Positions 36,473 through 49,279 of a stretch of DNA of 64,000 nucleotides are shown here, in pieces. Source of the stretch: Pseudoscleropodium purum (lineage: Eukaryota > Streptophyta > Bryopsida > Hypnales > Brachytheciaceae); assembly GCA_963969395.1 (NCBI GenBank), contig OZ017795.1:4898001-4962000 (forward strand), written 5' to 3'. The position numbers were made by a program, and so were the translations under genes. The notes beneath the pieces were generated by a model that had not been told where the DNA came from, did not search any database, and was given only the letters and a program-made list of their open reading frames with translations. Position 1 is the first letter of the stretch. Every line of letters begins with the position of its first letter.

Positions 36473-38460
36473 ACCAAAACTAAAAACTACAAAAAAGCCA
36501 ACAACATGTCATACTAGAACAACTAAGCCAAATTAGGATATCAATGCTAAACTTGCAAATATAGATGGTGATTGGCACACACTCTGCCAAATACACCCCA
36601 CACAAGACCTAGCTTATAATTGCTAGTGTAACTCCACTTCTTCACTATCAAACTAAGAGCAAAGTTTAGAATTCGTCATACGATCACGGTTGAGATACAC
36701 ACAACCAACTAGGATACTCTCATCCTCAACCAATCTCTACCGCTAATGCCTTGAGCCTTAGCTCAATGCTCCAATAAGCGAGATTTGTTAATGTAATGCC
36801 TCCCGACCCGTACAATCACGCTTATCACTTTGTCAACAATTTGTGCATACAAGTAGTCCTCAAGAATCTTGTCATGATCGATATCCCACTCCTTGCAAGT
36901 GATGAATGGTGTAAGCTTGTGAAATAGCTGATGAGTTGCTACTTTGAATCCCTCCACGTTACCCTCTTGAGCCCAAATTAAGTCCTCGGACTACCAAATC
37001 CATTGCTTTTTCCATAATGCTGCAACCCTTGAACTAACATATATTCACAAAGAAATTGAAGTAAAGTGGCTGCAAAATGTGCCCTCTCAAGCAACTCTAC
37101 ATGAGTCTGAATTCAGCGTTGCTTTCTTAGGTGGACATAAGGATCACGATGGTCACACTAAATAGTCGCATGTACTTTGGTAGTAACCATAAGTAGGCTT
37201 GTGCTGTGGTCACTCATGAGTAATTGAAGTCCAAAGGTGCTCTAAAAACCTTGAAACTCTAAAATCTGCACGGGTAATAACGGACATATACTTGCTATGG
37301 TGCTACTCGTGTATGATACTATGAAATTTAGAGCCTGAAAACTTTACCATCTTCGTGAGTTTGTGATGTCCTCGCCCATCACTAGCATTACAGTAGTAGC
37401 TCACAACACCAACGGTTTGGAACCGCACTAGTAGCCGCTCCAACAACACTAATAGCCACTTTAATAGCCTACAACCGCTCCATTAGTACCAATAGCCTTT
37501 AGTGTTACAGCAACAACGTCAACAACAGCGTTAGCGACAGTGCCCAACAACAACACCAGTAGTGCTACAACAATAGTGTCAACAACAACAACATCAAGGA
37601 CTGCAAGAGCAACGTTAGGAGCAACAATGTCAACAATATAAAGACATGGAGTGTTCAAAATTCCTCACCCATTTGTTCTCCTCTTCCTTTTGTTTTTTAA
37701 AGGATCCAAAGCAACACCCTACCACCAACTATGCCAAAACGTACACAATGCAAGAAAGGGCTTCAAAACACAAACAAGTTCCTTTCCACTACTTTGGCTC
37801 CCCTAATTTCAAGGAGAGAGATGACATTACTCATCCCCAAAGGTAAGGGAGGAATATGACCCATGTCAAGTTCTTAGTGGTTCTTTTCTAGTAGCCCCTA
37901 CACTTTAGTCCCTAACCAAGGCCAATAATGCATATCTTTTGCTAAAGTGAGTTTAGGACCTATTCTCAAAGTCTATGTACCCTAAAACCATGGCTATGGA
38001 GCTCCAAATTGAGCTCTCCCAACAATTCCAGCACACTCAAATGTCACCAAAACCACTCTAAAACACATTTTTGCACTACTTTAGAAGTAAAATTACACTA
38101 CGCATACACCCATGGACATAATGTGATCTTTTTTAAGTAATAAATGTGAGGAAAAGCTTGTAATGAAACTGGAAAAACCTCACAACAAATTACAAAGTCA
38201 AGCCAATGCCATTCTTAAAGAATGTTCACATGTTTGGATGAAGCATGCAAGGCAAAACCTCTCACTCCATCACGTGGGAGACTCAACTTGAAAAAGATGA
38301 GTTTCTAAAACCCCTACGTGGAGGTCAAAGGGTTCGAGGTTCCCTAATGAGGTGTCGAGACTTTGTGGCCATCCTGAGTGCTCCAAACCTCCTTTGACAC
38401 CTCCACGACTCCACAAACACCACCCAATGCGGAATCTAAGCCCACACGTCTCTCATGACA
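36473..38460 (-). other. 5' part of the retroelement, LTR and leader not delimited
   Basis: The 2 kb between the first gag-like frame and the right element end should contain the 5' LTR and primer-binding site. No convincing tRNA-complementary primer site was seen. TGTCATAC at 36505 resembles the outer terminus but its downstream sequence differs from the left end. A CAA/AGT-rich low-complexity tract occupies 37.43-37.65 kb. A 64-residue frame (36957-36763, minus) has no recognised domain. Confidence 0.35.
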
Positions 38461-39720
38461 TCATGCAATAACTTAACCATGTAGTCAAAAGTTATGAAAA
38501 TTGTTGGGTCTTAAAGCTACTCCTTATATTCATGTTGTGTGGAATTTTCAGGAAAAAAATTAGTATTTTTATTTGTAGTAAGTTGCCCAAAATCACTATG
38601 TTGCTCCAAAATGCAGTTTTTTTTTATCTTTAGGGGTTGTAGAATCTTTATTCTAAAATAAACTTTGAAGTTATTTATTTAACTCTATTTTCATTATTTA
38701 AAAAATAAATAAAAACACTAGGTGTAGATTGTGTATTACAACATTACAACCATTAAGATTTCATTTTGCAATTTCATAACTAAATTCTTAACAATTTAGT
38801 ATATAGAATCATTATCTACTTCTTTCTACTTACTATTTTTTTCTTATATATTATACAATAAGGTCTACTTCATTTACAAATTTTTGTATCTTGCTAAAAT
38901 TAGGAGAATTTTGGAGGTCCATGTGTGTTCAAAAATGAACAAAATTTTGAATTTTGAATTGTATTAAAATCACATTGAACTCTACTTCATCATCATCATT
39001 ACAAACACACATATATAATTGAAAATCATACAAATAGTTTGATATTTTCTTTACACTATCTACCATCTAGTGTTACTATTATTTGTGAAAATTACAATTT
39101 GTATTTAATGGTACATATAAGAAATAAACCTTCACAATTGCTTTAGAGATACTTAATCACATACCACTTGAATTGCTTGTATGATTTCTTGCTTGTTCTT
39201 CACCCTAATGCAAAAAATCTTTGACTATCTTCCAAAGCTTCTCTATGAAATGGTAGATAGTATAGAAAAGAAATTCAAATTGTTATATGATTTTAAACTA
39301 ATCATTTTTCACTTGTTACAAAGTTAAAGTGCACTTCATTGCAATTCCAATGCAATTTGTGGTTTCAAAATTGGTTCATTTTTTAGTATGCAAAAGCTTC
39401 CTAAAATTTTTGAACTTTCTACAAAAATCTAATTGAAAAATTCGTAATTGAAGTAGAATAATTCCAAATGATCTAAAATTTTCAAACATGTAGTCAACTT
39501 GCCTTGAAGAATGAATTCAAAGATTGTTGCAATACCATTTTGGACATTTTTTCATTCAAATGTGACCTTCTGAAGTGCATCTTTCTTTTTTTGAAGTGCC
39601 AAAAAAAATGAATTTTGTCAATTCAATTGCTAATATCTTGCAATCTATATAGTGATTTTTTTTGAATTTTTTACCACATCTTTTCAAACTAGTGTACTAC
39701 AGTGAATTCATTTTGAGCTG
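38461..39720 (+). repeat. Right half of split repeat plus segments B and C
   Basis: 38461-38637 continues the host repeat interrupted at 28095. 38640-38870 is segment B and 39462-39650 is segment C, both matching 17.2-17.65 kb. The 590 bp between B and C are AT-rich without recognised content. Confidence 0.65.
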
Positions 39721-39829
39721 GCATGCAAAATAAGTGTTAATTTACATATTGAAATGGGGGCTACAAGTTGTATTGGAGACTAAAATAAACATAATAAATG
39801 AAAAAAGTGCGTATTGCTTGTACCAATGC

Positions 39830-41353
39830 CTAAACCCCCACTCCACCCCCCAAACGCCAGGGCAGCACAGACCCCAATAATTTCGTGGAAGTCTCCCCGC
39901 TCCAGGAAGTCGAGTCGAGAGCTTGAGCGGAGCAATTGACCAGGAGGCTCGCATGCAAGCCACGAGACACATGTCATCCGGAGAGCAGTCAAACCCTTTC
40001 AAAATTACACCCATTCTAAATTGCGGAGGCAGGTGTAAAATAAAAAGGCGAAGGCCGTCGCGACTTAGCGGGATGGTTCAGCTGAAATATGCACAGCTGG
40101 CGCGCGACCACAGGCTCCGCATGCCAAGTGTCCCTCTCCAAGCCCCGCGCGTCCGTCGCTCTCTCTTACAACCTGCGACGCCCTCCCTCGCCCGCGCTCA
40201 TCTCATCGCATCTCATCTCAGGAACTTAGAGTTCTTGCTGTCTGCTCTTGCGATTTGCGGTGCTTGGAAAGTGTTGGATCGAAGGTCTAAGAGCTTCTGC
40301 GTGCGAGGAACTGATTCACCTAGAGTTTTTCAGTCAGTGTACTGAATCCTGAAAATTTGGAATCATTTGGGGGCATGTGCGGGTAGATCGAGTGGGACCG
40401 AGCTTGCATGTGCGCTTCTAGCTAGCTGTTGTAGCTCTTGAAGTCCTCAAGGTTGCGTTCGATTTGAACTCAGTTGCATTCTTTGTAAGAAAGTCGATCT
40501 GTTCGTAAGGAGCTTGGTTTCTGGATTACTTTCGAGAAGGTGGAGGTTAATATATAGTCTGTAGCATTTGTTTGTTTTCCGATTATTGTCGTCCCGAACG
40601 GATTAGTGTAGGAAGCGGAGAGCCTCGGCTGCTCTGTTTTCTGAGAGATCATGTGAGACACTCTTGATTGATGTCGACAGGTGCGCGGGAAGTGCAGTTG
40701 TATCTGCTTCTGTCGTCGTTTCGTCTGTTCGTGTGGACTTTCATTCACTTGTGGTGACAGTAGACTTTGCTGGGGACTGACCTCTTCACGTAGCTAGGTT
40801 GTAGTGAACTGACGTCGTCCAGGGAGTTGGTTCTTAGTTTCTAAGTATGAGAGAAAATTGCTCTTAATATAAAATTTTTAAATAGTTTCTTGTAGCTCCT
40901 GATTTTGAACTATTTCTCTTTCTGTACAAACCTGTCTGTTCGATCTGTGCAAATTAAACTCTCTGGTGGTTTGGACTGGACGAACCTCGTGCAGTTGTTA
41001 AATCAGGTGACCCTCCATTCCTGTACCAGCTGCTCAGCGAGACTGTGAATTTGAGTTGATGCTCCCGGTAGTGGAAAATTTTGAAGGTCTTGCAAAGACT
41101 GTATAAAAACCTTGCAATTATACATATTACTGGCTATGGAATCTCCAATGCTGCATGTTCACTTTGCAGTTCGATTCTTGACAATACTTCCAATGCAGCT
41201 GGATCATTCTGCAGCTTTTGTCTCGGGATCATCATCAAACATTATTAATAAAACAGCGCTGAGTTACTGATGTCGAATCTGTTGTACTGTACTTTGAAGG
41301 TACATACACATATATAATCTATTATATTGTCAGCACAACAAACAAAGCACTCA
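39830..41353 (+). promoter_or_regulatory. GC-rich promoter and leader region of the sugar transporter gene
   Basis: GC and CpG rise sharply at 39.83-40.35 kb compared with the AT-rich DNA to the left. The stretch contains pyrimidine-rich CTCATCTCATCGCATCTCAT near 40198, typical of plant leaders. It most likely holds the promoter and 5' untranslated exon(s). The exact start of transcription and any leader intron cannot be placed. Confidence 0.5.
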
Positions 41354-44300
41354 ATGGATATGATGAGAGGAGCAACCGGGGTTGCAGCCGTGGCCGCCAT
41401 TGGCAACTTCTTGCAAGGCTGGGATGGCGGCGCCATAGCAGGTACATGATCGAATGTACACTTCCCCGTTGTTCAATCACTACTGTTTCAGGTCTACTGC
41501 TTCCTTAGAAGAAAACTTCACAGATTTGGTCCCTGAGTTCCATTCAGTTCCTAACTCCGAAGTAGTTGACTATCCTTGTATCAACATTCAGAGTAAGCTA
41601 ATTTTTGGCAAGTAATGAAATACTCCAAAATCGGCCAGGTTCTCCAAGGGTAGCGCAATAGTGTAAGCAGGGAACCAGGAGTCTTGGGGGCCAAATGACT
41701 TGAATTTTTTAAATATAAATTCTTTGTGTGCAAAATCTTGAACGATTTCTATTCTCAAACCAGTGCTAACGGTGTTGAAATTCACGTGAATGATGCCAGG
41801 TGCCCTATTGTATCTCAAACCGGAATTTCATTTGGAAACGACTCCAGCGTTGGAAGGCTTAGTGGTCGCGTCTACGTTACTTGGTGCGGTTGCAAGCGTG
41901 ACAGTGGCAGGCCCTGCAGCCGACTGGCTGGGCCGCAGATTCATGCTCTGTGTTTCTGGAGTGTTGTATTCCATAGCGGCCATGATCATGCTGTGGGCTC
42001 CCACAGTGTACATACTGATCCTCAGCCGGATCACAGTGGGATTAGCCATCGGCCTTGCTTCCACAATCTCTCCCATCCTAATCTCCGAGTCCGCCCCTGC
42101 CGAGACGCGCGGCCAGCTCGCAACCTTTCCTCAGCTTCTGGGATCCTCGGGGCTCTTCTTCGCTTACGTGATGGACTTCGGCTTATCACTTCAAGCCTGC
42201 CCCAACTGGCGCTTCATGCTGGGCGTGTTGGCCGTCCCCTCGGTTCTCTACGTTTTACTCTGCGTTCTGGTGCTGCCGGAGTCCCCAAGGTGGCTCGCCA
42301 GCAAGGGGCGCATGCATGAGGCGAAGCTGGTGTTGCAGAGCCTCCGGGGCCAAGAGGATGTCTCAGGTGTGTTCCCGAATTCTCCTCCCACATGTTAACG
42401 GATGAAATTTCGAATTGGCCACTTCGATTGGACGTACTGTGAGAAAATAATAACTCGAACGGGTTGAATTTTTTTCGATCATCAGAGTCACTGAAGAGCA
42501 TCAATTGCACGTTGTGATAAAAAAAAGTCCCTATGTGACCCCACTTGGAATCGATAAATCATAACGCCCAAGTTGTGCGTCATCTTTTTAATACATGTTT
42601 GATTAGGTCATTTAGAGGTTTTCTTCTGTCCAATATTTATATATTTTTGGTCAACATAGGCAATTCATTCTGGTGATCAATCAAATTATTCAGATCCATC
42701 TGATTAATTGATTTCTTGCAAGTCGATCATTTTACTGTAAATCCTGAATTGTACCCTCAGTAGATAATTTCATGGTTCAAATTCTGAAAATCTGTTTTTT
42801 GGTGGTGTGTGAATGCGCAGCTGAGCTTGCATTGCTGGTCGAGGGTCTTGGCGTGGTGGCTGAAACCCACCTGGAAGAGTGGCTCATCAAACCAGCGGAG
42901 GAAGAGGATTATGAGCAATTATATACCGACGACAACCAGATCAAGCTTTTCGCGCCTGACGAATCCGTCAGCTGGGTGGCCACCCCTATCGTGGAAGACT
43001 GGGGCCATTGCGGACCCCTCGCTCGAGATGACTGGAGCCATGCCAGCGGACTTCCCAAGGTCGACACCATGGTGACGTTGATCGGAAGCTTCCAGCCTCA
43101 CAATGATCCCTTTTTTATGAATTCACGAGAGGCATATGATGATGACTACAAACACGAGCATTGGGACGAAGAAGCACCTGGAACGCCGAGGTTTGGGGCT
43201 AATGGCTACTACTCGGAAACGGATGTGGGCATGGTGGGGGACCGAGACCACGATGACCATTTGCAGCAACCTTTAATGGGGGGTAGCAATTATGGAAGTG
43301 CCCGATATGGAAATACCACTCCTCGTGGATTCCGGTATGCCTATTCCAAATTTTCTTGTTTCTAATCGTTGCTAGTTTTGAGGTGTATGGATTGACTACC
43401 CCTCACCCTAAAGGATCCGATTGGTACTCAGTTTAGAGTAGGTTTTATCCCACTCTAGTTGTCTTTCTATGGTCCAGTTTTGTTTATTTTTTTAGTAGTG
43501 CATGCGAAGTTTCTCACCGAGTCAGATAGTATGGAAATTAACTTCTGATTTTCATAATATGACCAATTGAAATGGTCATTTTCAAACCACGAATTGTTGT
43601 TTCTTTCGTGGAGCCAGTGATTGAGGTTCGTTTTAGGAGAGTTGGTGAATTGAATGTGGCTCTGAAATTCGTTCTGCAGGCACAACCCCGGTTTCTTCAC
43701 CCCGAGAATGTCCAGGTGCAGCTCGAGAAGCTCAAGGAGGAGTTTTCACGATGGTGCAGTTCCGGAGTCGCTGGGCAGTGTGGGGATTGGTGGAGGTTGG
43801 CAGCTGGCCTGGCAGAAGGACGGCGAAGAGCCTGGTGCTTTGAAGAGAGTGTATCTGAAGAGTGAGGCTGGGGATTTGTCCAATGCCACGCAAACCATGT
43901 CTGGATTTCCAGGATTTGGAGGTGATCAAGAATCATTTCCGGTACCAATCTTTTCCTCTTCAACCCTAGTCTTTTGTTACACCTATTTTTTTCCTAAACC
44001 CTAGATTTTGCTATTTTAATTTGACCAATCTAACCCCATATGAACTACTCCAATTTGTTAAAAAAGTGATGAAGCCTCTCTTGGCCTGAAGAGATTGAAA
44101 TAAGAGATCATAATCCTTGTAGTTGACGTCGTTTGTTTTGATAAGTCTTCTTGAGCTCATATTGTGATTTTTCTGCTGATCGATTTATGATTGTTTTTTA
44201 GATAGTGTGTGGTTCTCAGAATATAATTTGGGGTGTTATTTCAGGCTGCTGTGTTGGTGGCTCAAACAGCCCTTGACCCTGAGCTGCTCAAAGAGCATCC

Positions 44301-46372
44301 AGTGGGTCCTGCCATGCTCAACCCGGCTGAGATTGCCAAGCACGGAAGTGTGGTTTCTAATTTGATGGAAGGTGGCGTTCGCCGTGCTCTTATTGTCGGA
44401 GTTGGTCTCCAGATATTGCAGCAGGTCAGTCTGTCTAATCTTCAGATGCAATTTGTAGAGTTAACTCCTACAGTATTTTTCAGGGAGTCCAGCGCGTGTA
44501 GGTGATGCAACATCGTGTAGTCTCAATTTTTAGCAGGGGCAACGGATTGATTAGCTTATCTTGAGATCGAGTTCATTTGATCCTGAATTTTATAAGTAGG
44601 CATGAGTGATCAGACGATTCTTGCGAGTTGCTATCCTAGGCCCTCAAACGACACCGAGTTCCCTTCATTGTTTTAATTGACTAGATTCTGTGCAGTCGTT
44701 GACATACTGGAACTATTGCAAGTGCAGTTTAGCGGCATCAATGCTGTATTGTACTTCACTCCCCAAATTTTGATGCAATCTGGGGCTGGAGACTTACTTG
44801 CCAGCATTGGTATTGATGGAGAATCGGCATCCATTTTAGCGAGTGGTGTCACATGCTTGCTCATGCTGCCCTGCATTCTTATTGCGATGAGGCTCATGGA
44901 CAAATCAGGCCGCAGGTTTGTGGTTTCTCTCTTTTCGTGATGCATCATATGATGGTGGTCGTTCTAATGTATGGGTTAAACTTCTTAAGTCCAAAATGGC
45001 CAAATCTTCCACTTGTTCGCTACTTTCCACTGTTATATAATATTGAGTAGAGTTTTACAGTCAGAACTGCTCAACTGTAGCAACAGCTAGACTTGGATCT
45101 GCAACATATGCACTGTACTTTATAGTCTATTGTTTTAACTTTCTAAACTCCTATTATATATTTGGTTTAAATCTTTAAGATTGATTTTTAAATTATCTTT
45201 AAAAAACTATCTCAAATTTAGCCTTATAGATAATTTCTTATCTTGATGCTTGACATTATTTCTTTTGATGCAAACTTCAAGAAAGTTATGAAACTTGAGC
45301 TTTATAGCACATACATGTTTTGTCCCAAACCCTAGGTTTTATTATAAATAAATTATCTTCTGGCACTTAAGTATATCCATGTTGCTGAGAGATTCTTAAT
45401 CTTTATGGCTGCAGGCAACTGCTGTTAGCAACGATTCCAATTCTGGTCCTCTCCCTGGTTGCGCTTGTCCTCGCCAATCTGTTCCTCCCCACAGGATTAA
45501 TTGCTGCAGCCATTTCGTTCATATTTGTCACCGTCTTCACGTGCTCATTCGTCACAGGTATATCACCTGCTCGAACGTCCATAGTGTCTATTTCCTTCCC
45601 AGCAAAGTGATTGGCTTGAGCCCAGATGTAAGATAGCGGATCGTATTTGCATCACTTTAAGCAATTTACCAATATTAATAGGGTGTGATTTCTGGGAGAT
45701 TACTTTAGAGCGGTGGAGTGATCACTTTGGGTTCAAGAGCCAAATTTCTGGAGATCGATTTTTTTATCACTCTATGCATTTCTTATCACACCTCAAAGTG
45801 GGTTGTTGTGGAGCTCTTCTATTAGGTACAATAGACAACCTTACCTCCACTCGAAGATGAGTGGCACTAGAGGTTTAGCCCAAGTCATGCTTACACCAGT
45901 CTCTGAATAGTACGTCCGCGTTTATGAAGTTGTGAGTTGCTGTTGCTAATAGAATTAGAATAAGAGACGGATAAGGGCTGGCTTCTAATGGTTCAATATC
46001 GTATTTTAGGTTAGACACTAAAAATTTCTGACCTCATTGCGGTTTTGGATATCAGGATTTGGTCCCATTCCGAACATTTTGTGCTCGGAAATCTTCCCAA
46101 CAAGTGTTCGTGGTGTGTGCATTGGCATTTGCGCGGCTGCAATGTGGGGAAGCAACGTGATTGTAACATACTCTTTTCCCCTGATCAACCAGCAATTAGG
46201 CCTTCAAGGGGTGTTTGGCCTCTTTGCCATTGTCAGTCTAGTTGCTTGGATCTTCGTGTTCCTCAAAGTCCCAGAGACCAAGGGCCTTCCCTTAGAAATC
46301 ATCTCCGAGTTCTTTGCTGTGGCACCTCCGAAAAAGGAGAAGCTAGATCTCAAGAGTGTAGATTACTACTAG
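41354..46372 (+). CDS. TST: Tonoplast sugar transporter (TST/TMT), eight exons, 752 aa
   Basis: A major facilitator sugar carrier of the vacuolar membrane; family members load glucose, fructose or sucrose into the vacuole by proton antiport. Exons: 41354-41441, 41800-42366, 42821-43334, 43680-43941, 44245-44424, 44728-44915, 45415-45557, 46056-46372. Introns are GT-AG and phases sum to 2259 nt. The start MDMMRG...IGNFLQGWDGGAIAG fits TST N-termini, but seed-plant forms read LLQGWDNATIAGA here. Landmarks: DWLGRR (71-76), PESPRW (189-194), QQFSGIN (536-542), PETKG (720-724), and the family-specific SEIFPTSVRG. A hydrophilic loop of about 260 residues (about 219-480), the diagnostic feature of the family, separates the two six-helix halves. 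It carries acidic patches and ESLGSVGIGGGWQLAWQ. Usual length is about 730-750 aa, so the model looks complete. An antisense fragment of exon 6 lies at 62.6 kb. Confidence 0.95.
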
Positions 46373-49277
46373 GTATATTAGGCTCCCTCTGGGATCCAAC
46401 CCTTGAGAGCTGTAACAACAACAGAGACCCACAGATGTTATAACCGATTGGAATTAGATTGAGAATGCATACACAAGTGGGTTGCTCTAGAAAGTTAATA
46501 TGGTCACTGAGTGATGTAACCTCAAGCTGTGGTCTATATTTAAATCTGAAAAGGTGTTCAAAGCCACCTTCGAATTTTGTCCTGGCAGTCTTGTTGTCAT
46601 GAGAAAGTTTTGTATAATTGGCAAGCTACGCATGTTGTTGATAGTGACTTGATTTTTCTATGAGTGAGTTTTGTGCTTGAAGTAAACTGACCAAGCTTTG
46701 TTTTGCTTGAAATTACAGAACGCAGATTGAAACGGATTGGTGTGAAAGATTTCCTAGCTTCGTGGAAAAGTATTTGCAGTGTGGACTTCTCAATCATTTG
46801 CACAGTAAGAAAGACAATTTTCTAATAGGTCATAAGTACATGCCAAACCTCTGAATATCTCGGCCCAGGCTCGTAAGTTGCATGCGGTTATATGGAATTC
46901 TAAAAAGTAATGACAATGTAAAGCTTCGGGTCATTCAGTCCGCGTTGGGAAGCTAGGTAGTCTAGAGCCCTTTTCGCACTTGTTGAATTTCTTAATTTCA
47001 CATTCATTTGCAACTTCTTCTGAAAAAACAGAGTGTTATCGTGATAACTTAGTTCAGAGGGAATTGGGTGTGTCCGTTTTCTAGGGTTTATGAGAGATCA
47101 GAGGACAAGATATTTGAGAAGGTGATGTCCATAGCACTGTCTCAGGGGCTGCTGGGCTTCGTGTTTTGACATTCAAGTGGACGCAACCTATTTTGATTTG
47201 AACGTAATTGGAGAATACAGTTAATGTGCTTTTCCGTTTCTTTTGATATTTTGGTAAAATTTAGAGTGCCAAAACTGTGGCATTCGACAAATTTGAACTT
47301 TAAAAAAAAATTAAAATTCTTGATCTTGTGGCAACCAATTACTAAAACATTCTACTGACTGGTGGTTATCATTATATTATCATTTCCAACATGTATAAAC
47401 ACTCATAACTGCCAATGTTTTGCTAAACTGTGCCCTGACAAACTTTGCGTTGAAAACATCCCACTACAAGCTACTCCACATACAACGCCAAGCAAACAAC
47501 AAGATATCCAATTTAGAGTATTCATCAACTGCGATGACCCATTCTGCTCACTCAATCTTGAACAAAATTAACAAATACACCCCTCTAATTGAAATGTCTT
47601 GCCCTAAATGTGGCATTGAATTTGGAAGTGACATGCCTAAAAAAGACTTGCCCAAAATGTCTATGGTCATTGATCTTTGAATAGAAATGCAATGGAATTT
47701 ACAGAATTTTGAAATTTATACTAGATCTTGTTGGAAAGTACAAGAGAATTTCCAAGGCACTTTAGCAAGTTTAAAAGACACCGTAGAAAGGAATTACAAA
47801 ATTTTAAAGTATTATTTGAAGGTACCAAAAATTAACAATTCATGCTATAACTACTCCTAACTCCTAACTACTCATGCTATAATTGTCATTAGGAAAAATC
47901 TGAACCTTCCAGAAGGCCATTAAGGATGTATTTTTTGGCACCCCGTGTGCATATACAGAAAAAAATATATATATTAAAAATATTAAAAAATTAAAAAATA
48001 TTGAAATTTGATGTGAAGATGATGTGGCACAAGTAGTGCCACGTTAGCAACTTTCATTAAAAAATAAAAATAAATAAAAAAACAGTTTTAAATCCTTTCT
48101 AATTGCACTCGGGGGATTTTAGGAAGCTTCCAAACTCGCAGCCTTTTGGAGGGTTGATATTTTTCCTAATGGTCATCAATATTTAGGTTTTAGTATAAGT
48201 TTCTAGTTCAAATATAGGTGTCAAATCTCTGAAAGTGATGATCATAGGTACACATCGTCATTGCAAATTTTAAAACTCAAACTAAAAATACTATATTCAT
48301 TAAACTAGGACTTTTGTCTACATTTGGAACTTCATGCGGACTTTAAGATGACTTACCTCTTAAGTAAACATTTTAAATATCCTATATTTGACAAACTTTT
48401 GGATTAGAAATAGCTTTCATTGTATTCTAAAATTTTTTGTACTATAAATATATAAGTAGGCTATATTTAGATTAAAAAGATCAATTAAATTTAAGATGAT
48501 TTAGTTTTGGAACTTTGAAAAGTCCCAACTTAGATAATGAATATAGTGTTTAGGAAGTGATGCCAAACTAGTGGAGGGACATATCATTCTAACCACCAAG
48601 ATCATAATCTAAATTAATACTAGTACATTTTATACATCTTGTTGATTTGTTACATCACATGAAAGCATTCCGCAAGAGCTTCAACTTCAACACCACCTCA
48701 TTTTTTTTTCAATATGCAATGATAGTGATGATTTCAGTCAATCTATTCTATCAAATTTAGGTCAATCTACTCATAGTAGGGTAAACTAGCATCGAATCAA
48801 TTTGGACATGAATGAATTGAAAAAGCAACATTTTAAATACTAGTTGGAGCAAAGTTGGAGATTGTTGTGAAAAGGAACATGGTTTTGGAGGAGAGAGAGG
48901 AGCAATATATCCACAAGAAATTGGCATTGGCTTAAGAGATCTAAGACTCAATTCAATAACATGCTAAAGAGAGTAAGAGAGGAGATCAATATCTTTAGGA
49001 TTTGAATATAGAAATCATTGAGGCTAAAAAAAACACCTTTCTTCATCCACTCCTACAAAAAAAAAAATGATGTGTCATTAGAGAAAATCTAGATTCTCTA
49101 GAGGACCATTTTCCTAGAGGTTAGATTTGTGAATATAGCAAAAAGTGAAAATTAAATTAAAAAATTGATGTTTTTTATATATTAAAAATCAAGCACCATG
49201 TGAATGTCTCAAGTGTCATGTTAGATTGCAAAATTTAAATCCTTTTTCATTTTTTTATTTAAAAAATATTTAAAAAA
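46373..49277. other. Intergenic DNA downstream of the transporter
   Basis: The first few hundred bases are the likely 3' untranslated region. Beyond that no gene was recognised. A MITE-like element occupies 47888-48171, and a fragment of the same family may lie near 49070-49260. Confidence 0.5.
47888..48171. mobile_element. MITE-like element with CATTAGGAAAAA termini
   Basis: Ends CATTAGGAAAAAT... and ...ATTTTTCCTAATG form a terminal inverted repeat of about 13 bp. The interior includes GATGTGGCAC...GTGCCAC and ATTCATTAAAAAATAAAA-type sequence shared with 25452-25735. No coding sequence. The target duplication is not clear. Confidence 0.6.
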
Positions 49278-49279
49278 TA

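Larger units (their letters stand above)
28096..38460 (-). mobile_element. Ty3/gypsy-like retroelement carrying a C5 DNA methyltransferase
   Basis: A roughly 10.4-kb element on the minus strand. Decoded order: gag with CCHC knuckle, protease, C5-cytosine methyltransferase, RT, RNase H, integrase, PHD finger. RT before integrase places it in the Ty3/gypsy (Metaviridae) order. Boundaries come from comparison with uninterrupted copies of the host repeat at 9.43-9.72 kb and 16.87-17.2 kb. The termini read TGTCATG (28096) and CATGACA (38460). Target duplication is ambiguous: TCATGCA occurs at both junctions (28098-28104 and 38461-38467), or a 4-bp TCGT/TCAT. LTRs could not be delimited, because the two ends do not look alike by eye. 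Most pol segments share one frame (codon top coordinate divisible by 3) from about 34131 to 28471, interrupted by nonsense codons and a frame excursion between about 30.5 and 29.5 kb. This copy is not functional. Confidence 0.85.

Noticed and set aside
38328..38345. GGTTCGAGGTTCCC, resembling a tRNA T-arm
   Set aside because: No acceptor, D or anticodon stems could be placed around it, and it lies within the retroelement 5' end.
36505..38460. A 1956-bp 5' LTR starting at TGTCATAC
   Set aside because: The left end of the element has no room for a matching LTR, and the sequences after TGTCAT differ.
41726..43101. Long ORFs overlapping the transporter exons in other frames and on the minus strand
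   Set aside because: They are shadows of GC-rich transporter exons. Only the spliced plus-strand frame carries family motifs.
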